A stretch of 64,000 nucleotides of DNA from assembly GCF_036697405.1 (NCBI RefSeq), contig NZ_JBAHWA010000011.1, positions 1 to 64,000 on the forward strand, in the 5' to 3' direction. The notes below the pieces were generated by a model. That model saw only the letters and a program-made list of their open reading frames with translations. It was not told the origin of the DNA and searched no databases. This DNA comes from Lysobacter sp036697405 (GTDB taxonomy: Bacteria > Pseudomonadota > Gammaproteobacteria > Xanthomonadales > Xanthomonadaceae). Position numbers and translations under genes: made by a program. Below are positions 49,059-55,968 of the stretch, in pieces (the first letter of the stretch is position 1; the number at the start of each line of letters is the position of its first letter).

Positions 49059-49073
49059 CTCGTTTGCCGCGAG
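49059..49073. promoter_or_regulatory. Candidate LysR box (T-N11-A)
   Basis: CTCG-TTTGCCG-CGAG is a 15-nt inverted repeat with the T-N11-A spacing of LysR sites. It is 38 nt from the regulator start and 121 nt from the operon start, in the place expected for a divergent LysR-controlled promoter. Confidence 0.5.
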
Positions 49074-49193
49074 GCGCAAGCAAGCGAAGAATCCTTCCCG
49101 TCGAAGGCTACTACGCATGGCTCTCGGCTAGCGCCGAAGGCCTTTGGCCCGGTCAATCAATAGTTTTTCTTCCAGCGTTCAGAGGTTTTCACC

Positions 49194-49967
49194 ATGGCTA
49201 ATCAATTCAAGGGCAAGAAGCTGCTGGTCGTCGGCGGCACCAGCGGCATGGGCCTGCAGACGGCGCGGATGGTCCTCGCCGAAGGCGGCAGCGCGGTCAT
49301 CGTGGGCCACCGGGCGGACAAGACCGAGGAGGCTCGCGCCGAACTGGCCGCGCTGGGCCCGGTCGCGGCACTGACGGCCGACCTGTCCAGCGACTCGGGG
49401 CTGGCTGCGCTGCTTCAGGCGATTGACGAACAGCATTCGGACATTGACCTGCTGGTCAACGCGGCGGGTGTGTTCTTCCCGAAGCCCTTCCTGGAGCACC
49501 AGGACGCGGACTACGACCAGTACATGAAATTGAACAAGGCGTTCTTCTTCGTCACGCAGAAGATCGCCGCCAACCTGGTCGCCAAGGAACGCCAGGGCGC
49601 TTTCGTCAACATCGGTTCGATGTGGGCGAAGCAGGCCATCGCGGCCACGCCGTCGTCGGCCTACTCGATGGCCAAGGCCGGACTGCACTCGCTGACCCAG
49701 CACCTGGCCATGGAACTGGCGCCGAAGGGCATCCGCGTCAACGCGGTGTCGCCGGCGGTCGTCCAGACGCCGATCTACGAAGGCTTCATCCCGAAGGCCG
49801 AGGTGCATGGCGCGCTGCAGGGCTTCAACAACTTCCATCCGATCGGCCGTGTCGGCACTCCGCAGGACGTGGCAGAGGTGATCACCTTCCTGCTGTCGGA
49901 CAAGGCGAGCTGGGTCACCGGCTCGATCTGGGATGTGGATGGCGGCGTGATGGCCGGCCGCAACTAA
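49194..49967 (+). CDS. SDR family oxidoreductase (island operon gene 1)
   Basis: 257-residue classical short-chain dehydrogenase. It has the cofactor motif GGTSGMG (residues 14-20), NAAG, the catalytic Ser in IGSMW, Tyr and Lys in YSMAK, and C-terminal VTGSIWDVDGGVMAGRN. A basic residue after the second strand (VGHRADK) favours NADPH. It is first in the operon facing LysR. The substrate is unknown; in this company it may reduce a reactive carbonyl. It is followed after 127 nt by the small barrel protein. Confidence 0.88.
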   Translation: MANQFKGKKLLVVGGTSGMGLQTARMVLAEGGSAVIVGHRADKTEEARAELAALGPVAALTADLSSDSGLAALLQAIDEQHSDIDLLVNAAGVFFPKPFLEHQDADYDQYMKLNKAFFFVTQKIAANLVAKERQGAFVNIGSMWAKQAIAATPSSAYSMAKAGLHSLTQHLAMELAPKGIRVNAVSPAVVQTPIYEGFIPKAEVHGALQGFNNFHPIGRVGTPQDVAEVITFLLSDKASWVTGSIWDVDGGVMAGRN

Positions 49968-50094
49968 GTCCGCAGTACGCGAGGCGCTGTCTCGCGAAAT
50001 TCAATCAGCACCAACCCGCGGTGTCGCGCGGTCGGCTGACGGCCGCGCGGCAGCCGAAGAGCTCGTGCGTCCAACAGCCAATCGGAGAAGCAAC

Positions 50095-50376
50095 ATGGCC
50101 TTCCTGCAAATCACGCTGAAGATCGCCGATGCCAATCGGCCTGCCGCTGCGGCGATCTATCAAAAGTACAAAGCCCCTTTCCTCAACACGATCGCCGGCG
50201 CGAAGTCGAAGGAGCTGCTGGTGCGCGATGAGGACGTGCAGGTGCTGCACGGCTTCGACAGCACGCAGAACGCGAGTGCCTACCTGACCAGCGAGTTGTT
50301 CACCACGGATGTCGTCGGCGGTCTCCAGCCGCTGCTCGATGCCGCGCCCGACGTGCGCATCTATCAGGTCGCTTAA
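50095..50376 (+). CDS. Small alpha/beta-barrel (ABM/Dabb-like) protein (island gene 2)
   Basis: 93-residue cytoplasmic protein. The pattern strand (FLQITLKIA), helix (AAAAIYQKYKAPFLNTI), strand (SKELLVRDEDVQVLHGF), helix (NASAYLTSELFTTDVVGGLQ), strand (VRIYQV) fits the dimeric ferredoxin-like barrel of antibiotic-biosynthesis monooxygenase and stress-responsive proteins. No catalytic residues can be named. GGAGAAG lies 5-11 nt before the ATG at 50095, which rules out the longer in-frame start. The family call is by secondary-structure pattern only. Confidence 0.6.
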   Translation: MAFLQITLKIADANRPAAAAIYQKYKAPFLNTIAGAKSKELLVRDEDVQVLHGFDSTQNASAYLTSELFTTDVVGGLQPLLDAAPDVRIYQVA

Positions 50377-50435
50377 CGCCGTGTTTCCGGGCCCGGATCG
50401 GCTCCCCGAGATCTCCTCCAATTGAGAATCCCACC

Positions 50436-50780
50436 ATGATGCAAGACTGGAACAACTATCGCGCTTCGCTCCTCGAACGCGTCGGCGATTACGGCAAGCT
50501 GAGCCCTGACGTGATGCGCGGTCTCGTCGCGATCGATCAGGCCGCCGAAAAGACCGGCCACCTCGAGCCGAAGATCCACGAACTGATCGCGCTGGCTGTA
50601 GCCGTGACGACGCGTTGCGATGGGTGCATCTCCCTCCACACCAAGAAGGCGGTGGAGCACGGCGCCACGCGGGAGGAGATATCCGAGGCGCTTGGCGTCG
50701 CCATCGCCCTGAACGCGGGCGCTGCGTTGACCTACTCGGCACGGGTTCTCGAAGCCCACGCGCAGCTGCCTGTCAGGTAA
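50436..50780 (+). CDS. AhpD-like carboxymuconolactone decarboxylase family protein (island gene 3)
   Basis: 114-residue all-helical protein with redox pair C61-x-x-C64 followed by His (TRCDGCISLHTKKAVEHGAT), the signature of AhpD-type members, and the usual GATREEISEALGVAIALN helix. It probably acts as a thiol-dependent peroxidase or reductase. It resembles the chromosomal AhpD-like protein at 42853 in motif but is shorter and differs in sequence, so it is a separate acquisition. It is 59 nt after gene 2, and the cupin gene follows 25 nt later. Confidence 0.85.
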   Translation: MMQDWNNYRASLLERVGDYGKLSPDVMRGLVAIDQAAEKTGHLEPKIHELIALAVAVTTRCDGCISLHTKKAVEHGATREEISEALGVAIALNAGAALTYSARVLEAHAQLPVR

Positions 50781-50805
50781 GCCGGGACTGCATCCGGAGA
50801 CTCCT

Positions 50806-51474
50806 GTGCGCATCAACGCTGATTTCGAGAACCCCGCCGTTGTGGCACCCCATGATTACCAATGGGTGTGCTCGCCTCAAAGCGGTGTAGAGCGGGTAAT
50901 GCTCGATCGCATCGGCGGGGAGAAGGCGCGTGCCACCAGCATCGTGCGGTACGCGCCCGATGCCTGGTTCCCGCGCCATGTGCACCCGGATGGCGAGGAG
51001 ATTCTGGTTCTGTCCGGAACCTTCAGCGACGAGGGCGGGAACTATCCGGCTGGGTGGTATCTGCGCAATCCGCCCGGGTCGAGCCACCGGCCCTTCACCA
51101 ACGAAGGCGCGATCATCTTCGTCAAGCTCGGGCAAATGGCGCCGGGCGATACTCGCCGTGTGCGCGTCGATACCGGTAATCAGGTGTCCTGGCATCGGCG
51201 GAACGGGCGCGAGTTTTGCCCGCTGGTCGAAAACGATGCCGAGCAGATCTGCCTGCAGCGTGTGCCGCCGGGCGAGACCGTATTTTCGGACATCGTAGAC
51301 AGTGGCGAATTGTTGGTGTTGGCTGGCGACGTGGTAATCCACGGGCAGTCCCACCCGCGTGGTACCTGGATGCGACTGCCCGCCGGCAAGCACGCCTCAA
51401 TTACCACCGGGGCGAGAGGCGCGAAGCTGTACCTCAAGACCGGGAAACCGTTCGGCATCAAGGCGGCTGCATGA
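50806..51474 (+). CDS. ChrR-like double cupin protein (island gene 4)
   Basis: 222-residue protein with two cupin halves. The first carries a metal-binding set (FPRHVHPDGEEILVLSG with His, His and Glu; HRPF as later ligand) and the second the fold without a full ligand set (LLVLAGDVVIHGQSHPRG). This is the ChrR-type cupin arrangement seen in zinc anti-sigma factors, but the N-terminal anti-sigma helices are missing, so a stand-alone metal enzyme or sensor is more likely. The start is a GTG with CGGAGA upstream. It overlaps the amine-oxidase-like gene by 4 nt (ATGA). Confidence 0.82.
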   Translation: MRINADFENPAVVAPHDYQWVCSPQSGVERVMLDRIGGEKARATSIVRYAPDAWFPRHVHPDGEEILVLSGTFSDEGGNYPAGWYLRNPPGSSHRPFTNEGAIIFVKLGQMAPGDTRRVRVDTGNQVSWHRRNGREFCPLVENDAEQICLQRVPPGETVFSDIVDSGELLVLAGDVVIHGQSHPRGTWMRLPAGKHASITTGARGAKLYLKTGKPFGIKAAA

Positions 51475-52646
51475 ACATGCGACCGCTGCGTGTAGTGATC
51501 GTCGGTGGCGGCCTGAGTGGTCTATATGCGGCGTTCCTGTTGGAACAGCAGGGTATCCACGACTACGTGCTGCTCGAAGCCCGCGATGGGGTGGGAGGCC
51601 GGATTGCATCCGCCTCCATGCCGGCGAATCCAGGCCCTGTGCCTGCCAGCATGGCGAAAGATGTGGATCGATTCGACTTGGGTCCGACATGGTTCTGGCC
51701 CACTTTCCAACCCGAACTGGATCGCTTGATCAGAGATTTGAACTTGCAGCGTTTCGAGCAGTTCGATGCGGGCGACACGCTGGCGGAGCGTGCGCCGAAC
51801 GAGCCACCCATGCGCGTGCGCGGATACGCGAGCTCGCCGGCCTCGATGCGTCTGGTGGGCGGGATGGGTGAGCTCGTTGATGCGCTGCACCTAAGGCTGG
51901 ACGCGACGCGGATCGTCACCGGTCAGGCGGTACGCCTGATGCGCGCCACCGATTCCCACGTCGAAGTCGAGAGCATCGACGCTTCCGGCCGAACCGCGAC
52001 CTGGCTTGCCGAACACGTGCTCCTCGCGATTCCGCCCCGTTTGGCCGAGGCGGGAATCGATTTCACTCCACCCTTGCCGCAGCCGTTGGCCCAGCAATGG
52101 CGCGCGACGGCGACGTGGATGGCTCCCCACGCCAAGTACATTGCAATCTACGACGTTCCCTTCTGGCGCGAGCAAGGCTTATCGGGCGAAGCCCGAAGCT
52201 CCCATGGACCACTGGGCGAAATCCACGACGCGTCCATGCCTGGCGGTAGCGCGGCACTGTTCGGGTTCTTCGGCATCCCCGCGCGCATCCGCAAGAGTGT
52301 TGCGGATGAGGTCCTGCGCGCCCATTGCCGCGCGCAGCTCGCACGACTGTTCGGGCCGCAGGCCGCCCAGCCCAAAGCGGAATTCCTTAAAGACTGGGCG
52401 CTCGATCCGTACACAGCGACGTCCGCCGACCTGGAGAGCGCCGGCCAGCACGGTGAAGCGCCCGCGGCCGGTGCCGGAGCCGGCCCTTGGCGCAGCCGGC
52501 TCACCGGCATCGCGAGCGAATGGTCGCGGCAGTTTCCCGGTTATGTCGCCGGTGCCATCGATGCCGCGCGCCTGGGGCTGCAGTCGCTCCCCGCCCGATC
52601 GGACATCCCGGTTAACTCCCTGATCCAGATGGGAAGCTCACAATGA
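51471..52646 (+). CDS. FAD-dependent amine-oxidase-like protein (island gene 5)
   Basis: 391-residue flavoprotein. It has the dinucleotide-binding motif VVIVGGGLSGLYAA (9-22) and the acidic ribose-binding residue in LLEARDGVGGRI, which together are the monoamine oxidase/protoporphyrinogen oxidase signature. It also shows the substrate-domain features LVGGMGELVDAL and the C-terminal FPGYVAGAIDAA segment that closes over FAD. It has no signal peptide. The oxidised substrate is unknown. It overlaps both neighbours by 4 nt, so genes 4-6 are translated as a unit. Confidence 0.85.
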   Translation: MNMRPLRVVIVGGGLSGLYAAFLLEQQGIHDYVLLEARDGVGGRIASASMPANPGPVPASMAKDVDRFDLGPTWFWPTFQPELDRLIRDLNLQRFEQFDAGDTLAERAPNEPPMRVRGYASSPASMRLVGGMGELVDALHLRLDATRIVTGQAVRLMRATDSHVEVESIDASGRTATWLAEHVLLAIPPRLAEAGIDFTPPLPQPLAQQWRATATWMAPHAKYIAIYDVPFWREQGLSGEARSSHGPLGEIHDASMPGGSAALFGFFGIPARIRKSVADEVLRAHCRAQLARLFGPQAAQPKAEFLKDWALDPYTATSADLESAGQHGEAPAAGAGAGPWRSRLTGIASEWSRQFPGYVAGAIDAARLGLQSLPARSDIPVNSLIQMGSSQ

Positions 52647-53656
52647 AGGCCACATACCGTGCCGTGCAGGTAAGTCAGCCAGGCATCCTTGAGCTGGTGG
52701 AGCGCGACACGCCTGCCCCCAACAATGGTGAAGTGCTGATCGAGGTCGAAGCCTGCGGGATCTGCGGCGCGGACGTCGGCGACATCGAGCGGGCCGAGCC
52801 GGTACAGCCCCCGCGGGTACCCGGCCATGAAGTGGTAGGGCGCATCGCCGCCTTGGGTGCCAATACGCCCTCGATCTGGAAAGTAGGACAACGCGTCGGC
52901 GTGGGCCGACTGGGCGGCTACTGCAATGAGTGCATCCAATGCCGCCAAGGACACTTCCAGTTGTACCAGCCCTTCGTCGGTGCCACGAGCGATGGCGGAT
53001 ACGCCGAGATGATGCTGGCCCGCGCAACCGGGTTGGTATCCATACCGGATGAACTGAATTCCGAAGAAGCCGCACCCATTCTCTGCGCGGGCATCGCCAC
53101 CTTCAACGCGCTGAAGAAGTGCGGCGCTCAAGCGGGCGACACCGTGGCCATCCTTGGGATCGGCGGTCTAGGGCACATGGCCCTGCAGTACGCGCGCAAG
53201 ATGGGCTTCAAGGTCGTCGCCATCGGGCGTGGCACTGACATCGCAAGCGATGCACTGGCGCTCGGCGCGCATGTCTACATCGACACAAACCAGGAAGATC
53301 CCGTGGCAAAGCTGCAAGGCATGGGTGGTGCACAGGCCATCGTGACCACCGTTGGGCACGCGAGCACGGTATCGGCACTCATGCGAGGTTTGGCGCCTAA
53401 CGGCCGCCTCGTCTTGCTCGGTGCCGGCAAAGACCCTCTGCCGATTGCTGCTGGGCACATGGTCGTTGGCGAACGTAGCGTAGTGGGATCCATCACGGGG
53501 TCGCCGTACGAGAACGAGCGAACCCTCGATTTCAGCCTTCTGGCCGACGTGCGCCCTCGCATCGAGACGATGCCGTTGGAGCGAGCACGCGACGCGTATC
53601 AACGAATGAAATCAGGGAGCGTGAAGTACCGCATAGTGTTGACGATGGGGCACTAG
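52643..53656 (+). CDS. Zinc-dependent alcohol dehydrogenase (island gene 6)
   Basis: 337-residue MDR-superfamily dehydrogenase. Catalytic zinc ligands are Cys in EACGICGADVGDIE and His in VPGHEVVG. The Rossmann motif is GIGGLGHMALQYAR. The structural-zinc lobe reads GYCNECIQCRQGHFQLYQP: three cysteines, but a Tyr stands where the fourth is normally found, so structural zinc binding may be weak or lost. It is similar to aldehyde-reducing ADHs of the AdhP/YahK group. It is the last gene of the operon, and its base composition is the least G+C-rich in the island. 135 nt of non-coding sequence follow to the right att. Confidence 0.88.
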   Translation: MKATYRAVQVSQPGILELVERDTPAPNNGEVLIEVEACGICGADVGDIERAEPVQPPRVPGHEVVGRIAALGANTPSIWKVGQRVGVGRLGGYCNECIQCRQGHFQLYQPFVGATSDGGYAEMMLARATGLVSIPDELNSEEAAPILCAGIATFNALKKCGAQAGDTVAILGIGGLGHMALQYARKMGFKVVAIGRGTDIASDALALGAHVYIDTNQEDPVAKLQGMGGAQAIVTTVGHASTVSALMRGLAPNGRLVLLGAGKDPLPIAAGHMVVGERSVVGSITGSPYENERTLDFSLLADVRPRIETMPLERARDAYQRMKSGSVKYRIVLTMGH

Positions 53657-53683
53657 TGCACGCCAGCTAGCCACCTCTTCCAG

Positions 53684-53709
53684 TGTCCGTTCCTGGCCGT
53701 TAGCGGACA
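53684..53709. repeat. TGTCCG / CGGACA inverted repeat near right att
   Basis: TGTCCG (53684-53689) and CGGACA (53704-53709) around TTCCTGGCCGTTAG. It recalls the repeat at 48052-48078 near the left end. Confidence 0.5.
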
Positions 53710-53791
53710 TCGGGAAAATGGCTGGTAGGATGCTGAGAAACGGCTTAAGCCATTGATTCAATAGCAAAGTTGCCCAAACTCTAGAATCAAG

Positions 53792-53828
53792 TAGGTCCAA
53801 GGTTCGAATCCTTGACGGCCCACCAATC
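53792..53828 (+). repeat. attR-like 37-bp direct repeat
   Basis: Exact copy of 47849-47885. Upstream of it AATCAAG replaces AATCAA of the tRNA, so the similarity fades at the left edge. No tRNA body precedes it. It is followed by a terminator as the true tRNA end is. From here to 54094 I see no gene. Confidence 0.9.
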
Positions 53829-53835
53829 AAAAGAA

Positions 53836-53870
53836 GGGCTTAGCGGAAACGCTAGGTCCTTTTCTTTTTC
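53836..53870 (+). terminator. Terminator after the right att copy
   Basis: GGGCTTAGCG, GAAA tetraloop, CGCTAGGTCC then TTTTCTTTTTC. It is probably the original tRNA-Lys terminator, displaced from its gene by the insertion. Confidence 0.8.
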
Positions 53871-54094
53871 GGCCTCGAAAGCCGCCCCTGCCAGCGTCCG
53901 ACGCCGCTGCGCGACCCATGACCGGCGCGCTGGCCCGATCGATCGGCGCTCGGATTCCGATCCATAGTGCTCCCCAGCTTTTTTCGCCTGGGCCTGGGCG
54001 CGTGCCGACCCGTTGGGATCGCCATGGCCAATGCGCTTCCCAACGGATTGATCCAGGCCTGCGGATCGTACGAATGCGAGGGAGACAGACGGTC

Positions 54095-54604
54095 ATGCCG
54101 CAACCGAGTACCGCAATGGCCACGCGCATTTGTCTCGTGGCGGGAGCTGCGCTTGCCACGCTGCTCGCCGTGTTTGCGCCGGTGCGCGCGGATCCGCCGC
54201 TTCCGCCGCCTTTGCCGTGGCACGCAAACGCCTAAGTCGGTTTCGAACGCGCCGCGAACCTGGACCAGCCGGGCATCGACGCCCAGTGGTTCTATCAGGA
54301 CTCGCTCCAAATCCAGGACACGCGCATCGTGTTGCACAAGCGGACGGTGTTCTGCGCATCGGGTCGCGTCTTCTCTTCGGAAGGCGATGGCGGTGCGGTT
54401 TCATACGAAGGCGAAGTGCTGGGTCCGCTGGAGAACGGCAGAGCGGTTTTGCGTTACGCCGGATGCGATGGATGCATTCCCCCGACGGTTGCTCCGGAGC
54501 CCCTCGATTTGCCGATTCGGCAGGTTTCGCCCGACGCGATTCGCCTCGGCTCGGTGAGGTACGAGCGCGGCAAACAGTCGTATCCGGACGCATGTCCGAC
54601 GTAG
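54095..54604 (+). pseudogene. Exported hypothetical protein broken by an in-frame stop
   Basis: A single reading frame starts at ATG 54095 (or 54116) with a good signal peptide (TRICLVAGAALATLLAVFAP, cleavage near VRAD). It meets TAA at 54233-54235 and continues in the same frame to a stop at 54602. The downstream part (VGFERAANLDQPGIDAQWF, TRIVLHKRTVFCASGRVF, GCDGCIPPT) has normal coding character and four cysteines. Undoing the stop gives a protein of about 169 residues of unknown function. A sequencing error at the TAA is the alternative. No family is recognised. Confidence 0.65.
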
Positions 54605-54629
54605 ACTTAGCCGCGCGCCCCCGCTCTCA

Positions 54630-54715
54630 CGGCGGACGATCGCTTTCCCGCGTGTTTGCCCGCGCGCAGTACGCAAAGCACCGCCGGCAGGCTGACGCCG
54701 TCGATCGTCGGTGCG
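54630..54715 (-). pseudogene. Remnant of an MFS transporter 3' end
   Basis: The minus-strand translation reads IDGVSLPAVLCVLRAGKHAG, closely matching IGGVSLLLAALCVLRVGEHAG at the C-terminus of the SLC45-type transporter encoded at 57514-59004. DNA similarity runs over about 85 nt, with a single 3-nt gap, then stops. It is a leftover of a duplicated or recombined transporter gene. The rest of 54605-54964 contains no other gene that I can support. Confidence 0.7.
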
Positions 54716-54964
54716 TGGAATAGCCCCGCCGGCAATGCTGGAGTAGTCAGCGCGACCGTCGTTGCCGCCGCCCGGTTCGAGCGCGGCGGGTAGGACGATG
54801 GATGCAGCCTGTGGGAGGGCGACGGCGAGGGCGTCGGGCCGGTCGGCCCGAATTGCATCGTCCGCCGTGCATAGCGGCGCCCGTTCCGGCCCGAAAGCAA
54901 GGGTCACCCTTGGCCTATAGTCAACGCGGCGCTCGGGACCCGACAATGGGGTTCCCAACAACGG

Positions 54965-55795
54965 ATGTTGCGCATGCGGGCTGCCGCGCTGCTGTTGCTC
55001 CTGGCGTCGTTCGGCGCCGGCGCGGTCGTCATTCGCGACGACGTCCCGGATCTGCGATATCGGATGGCGGCCTCGGAGTTTCCGGCGCTGGCCGATGTGC
55101 CGGGCGAGGGCCATGGCGTCCTCATCGCGCCGCGGTGGGTCGTCACCGCCGCCCACGCTGTCAGCTGGCAGCACGCAGTGGATGTGGTGGTCGTCGGCGG
55201 TACGCCCCGAGCGGTGCGCCGGGTCGTCGTCCATCCGGGCTACAGGAAGCCTCCGCAGGAGATGATCGACGCCGCCATGAAATCCGGTGATTGGGCGGCC
55301 TTCTTCGAGTTCGTCGCTTCGTCCGACGACATCGCCTTGATCGAGCTTTCCGAACCGGTGCGCGACGTTGCGCCAGCGCGGATCTACAGCGGCCCGGCAA
55401 TGGGCAAGCTCATTCGTATCATGGGACGCGGCGCCACCGGGACGGGATCGAAAGGGCACCCTCTGCACGGGCCGAACCGGACCGACTTGCGCCAGGGCTA
55501 CAACCGGGTGAGCGCCGTCGAGGCGCGATGGATCGGATACACCTTCGACCGGCCGCCGAACGCGCTTGCCCTGGAGGCCTCGGCCGGCAGCGGCGACAGC
55601 GGCGGGCCGATCCTGGTCGCCGTGGGCAAGCAATGGCAGGTCGCCGGCATCACCGCCTGGAAGCGCGGCGAAGTCAGCGGCACCGAAGTCCGCCCAGGCC
55701 GGTACGGCGAGACCAGCTACGGCGTGCGGTTGGGGAACTACGCGGACTGGATCGGGAAGACGATCGCGGGCGGCGAAGCCGGGCCGGCCCGCTGA
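54965..55795 (+). CDS. Secreted trypsin-like serine protease (S1)
   Basis: 276-residue S1-fold protease with a signal peptide (RAAALLLLLASFGAGA) and no clear long propeptide. The catalytic triad is H64 (VVTAAHAV), D122 (SSDDIALIEL) and S212 (SGDSGGPI). No disulphide pairs are present, unlike animal trypsins. It is likely periplasmic or secreted. The start at 54965 or 54974 cannot be decided. The nearest neighbour, the amidohydrolase, is 173 nt away with no gene between; a joint transcript is possible but unproven. Confidence 0.85.
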   Translation: MLRMRAAALLLLLASFGAGAVVIRDDVPDLRYRMAASEFPALADVPGEGHGVLIAPRWVVTAAHAVSWQHAVDVVVVGGTPRAVRRVVVHPGYRKPPQEMIDAAMKSGDWAAFFEFVASSDDIALIELSEPVRDVAPARIYSGPAMGKLIRIMGRGATGTGSKGHPLHGPNRTDLRQGYNRVSAVEARWIGYTFDRPPNALALEASAGSGDSGGPILVAVGKQWQVAGITAWKRGEVSGTEVRPGRYGETSYGVRLGNYADWIGKTIAGGEAGPAR

Positions 55796-55968
55796 GCGCC
55801 GAAGCGGCGCGGCGACGGATCGCTCGCTGGCGCTCGCTGGACACTGTCCGGCTATCGTGTCCGGCCCCTGCGCCCGGTGCGAAAGTTCAGGCGCAGCCAT
55901 TCCAATTCATCCGAGCCGCAGCCGTTTCGCCGCTCGGCTCGATCCAAGCATCAGGGGCCGAATAACGC

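Larger units (their letters stand above)
47886..53828. mobile_element. 5.9-kb tRNA-Lys genomic island without integrase
   Basis: Bounded by exact 37-bp direct repeats of the tRNA-Lys 3' end. Contents: a LysR regulator and a divergent six-gene operon. No integrase, excisionase, transposase or transfer gene is present on either strand. A 60-nt sample inside (53281-53340) is 58% G+C, against 75% in a core sample (44581-44640) counted the same way, supporting foreign origin for the distal part. It is probably immobile now, or mobilised by an integrase elsewhere. Confidence 0.8.

Noticed and set aside
47886..53828. Hidden integrase or excisionase in the island
   Set aside because: I checked both strands. 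Every frame longer than about 100 codons is either one of the seven genes or their shadow, and the gaps are too short for a recombinase.
53612..53830. Minus-strand open frame over the right att repeat
   Set aside because: It is formed by the reverse complement of tRNA-Lys sequence, a common false gene next to tRNA-derived repeats.
53918..54094. Longer N-terminus for the broken exported gene
   Set aside because: The translation upstream of 54095 has no signal-peptide character and the good signal peptide starts only at about 54116.
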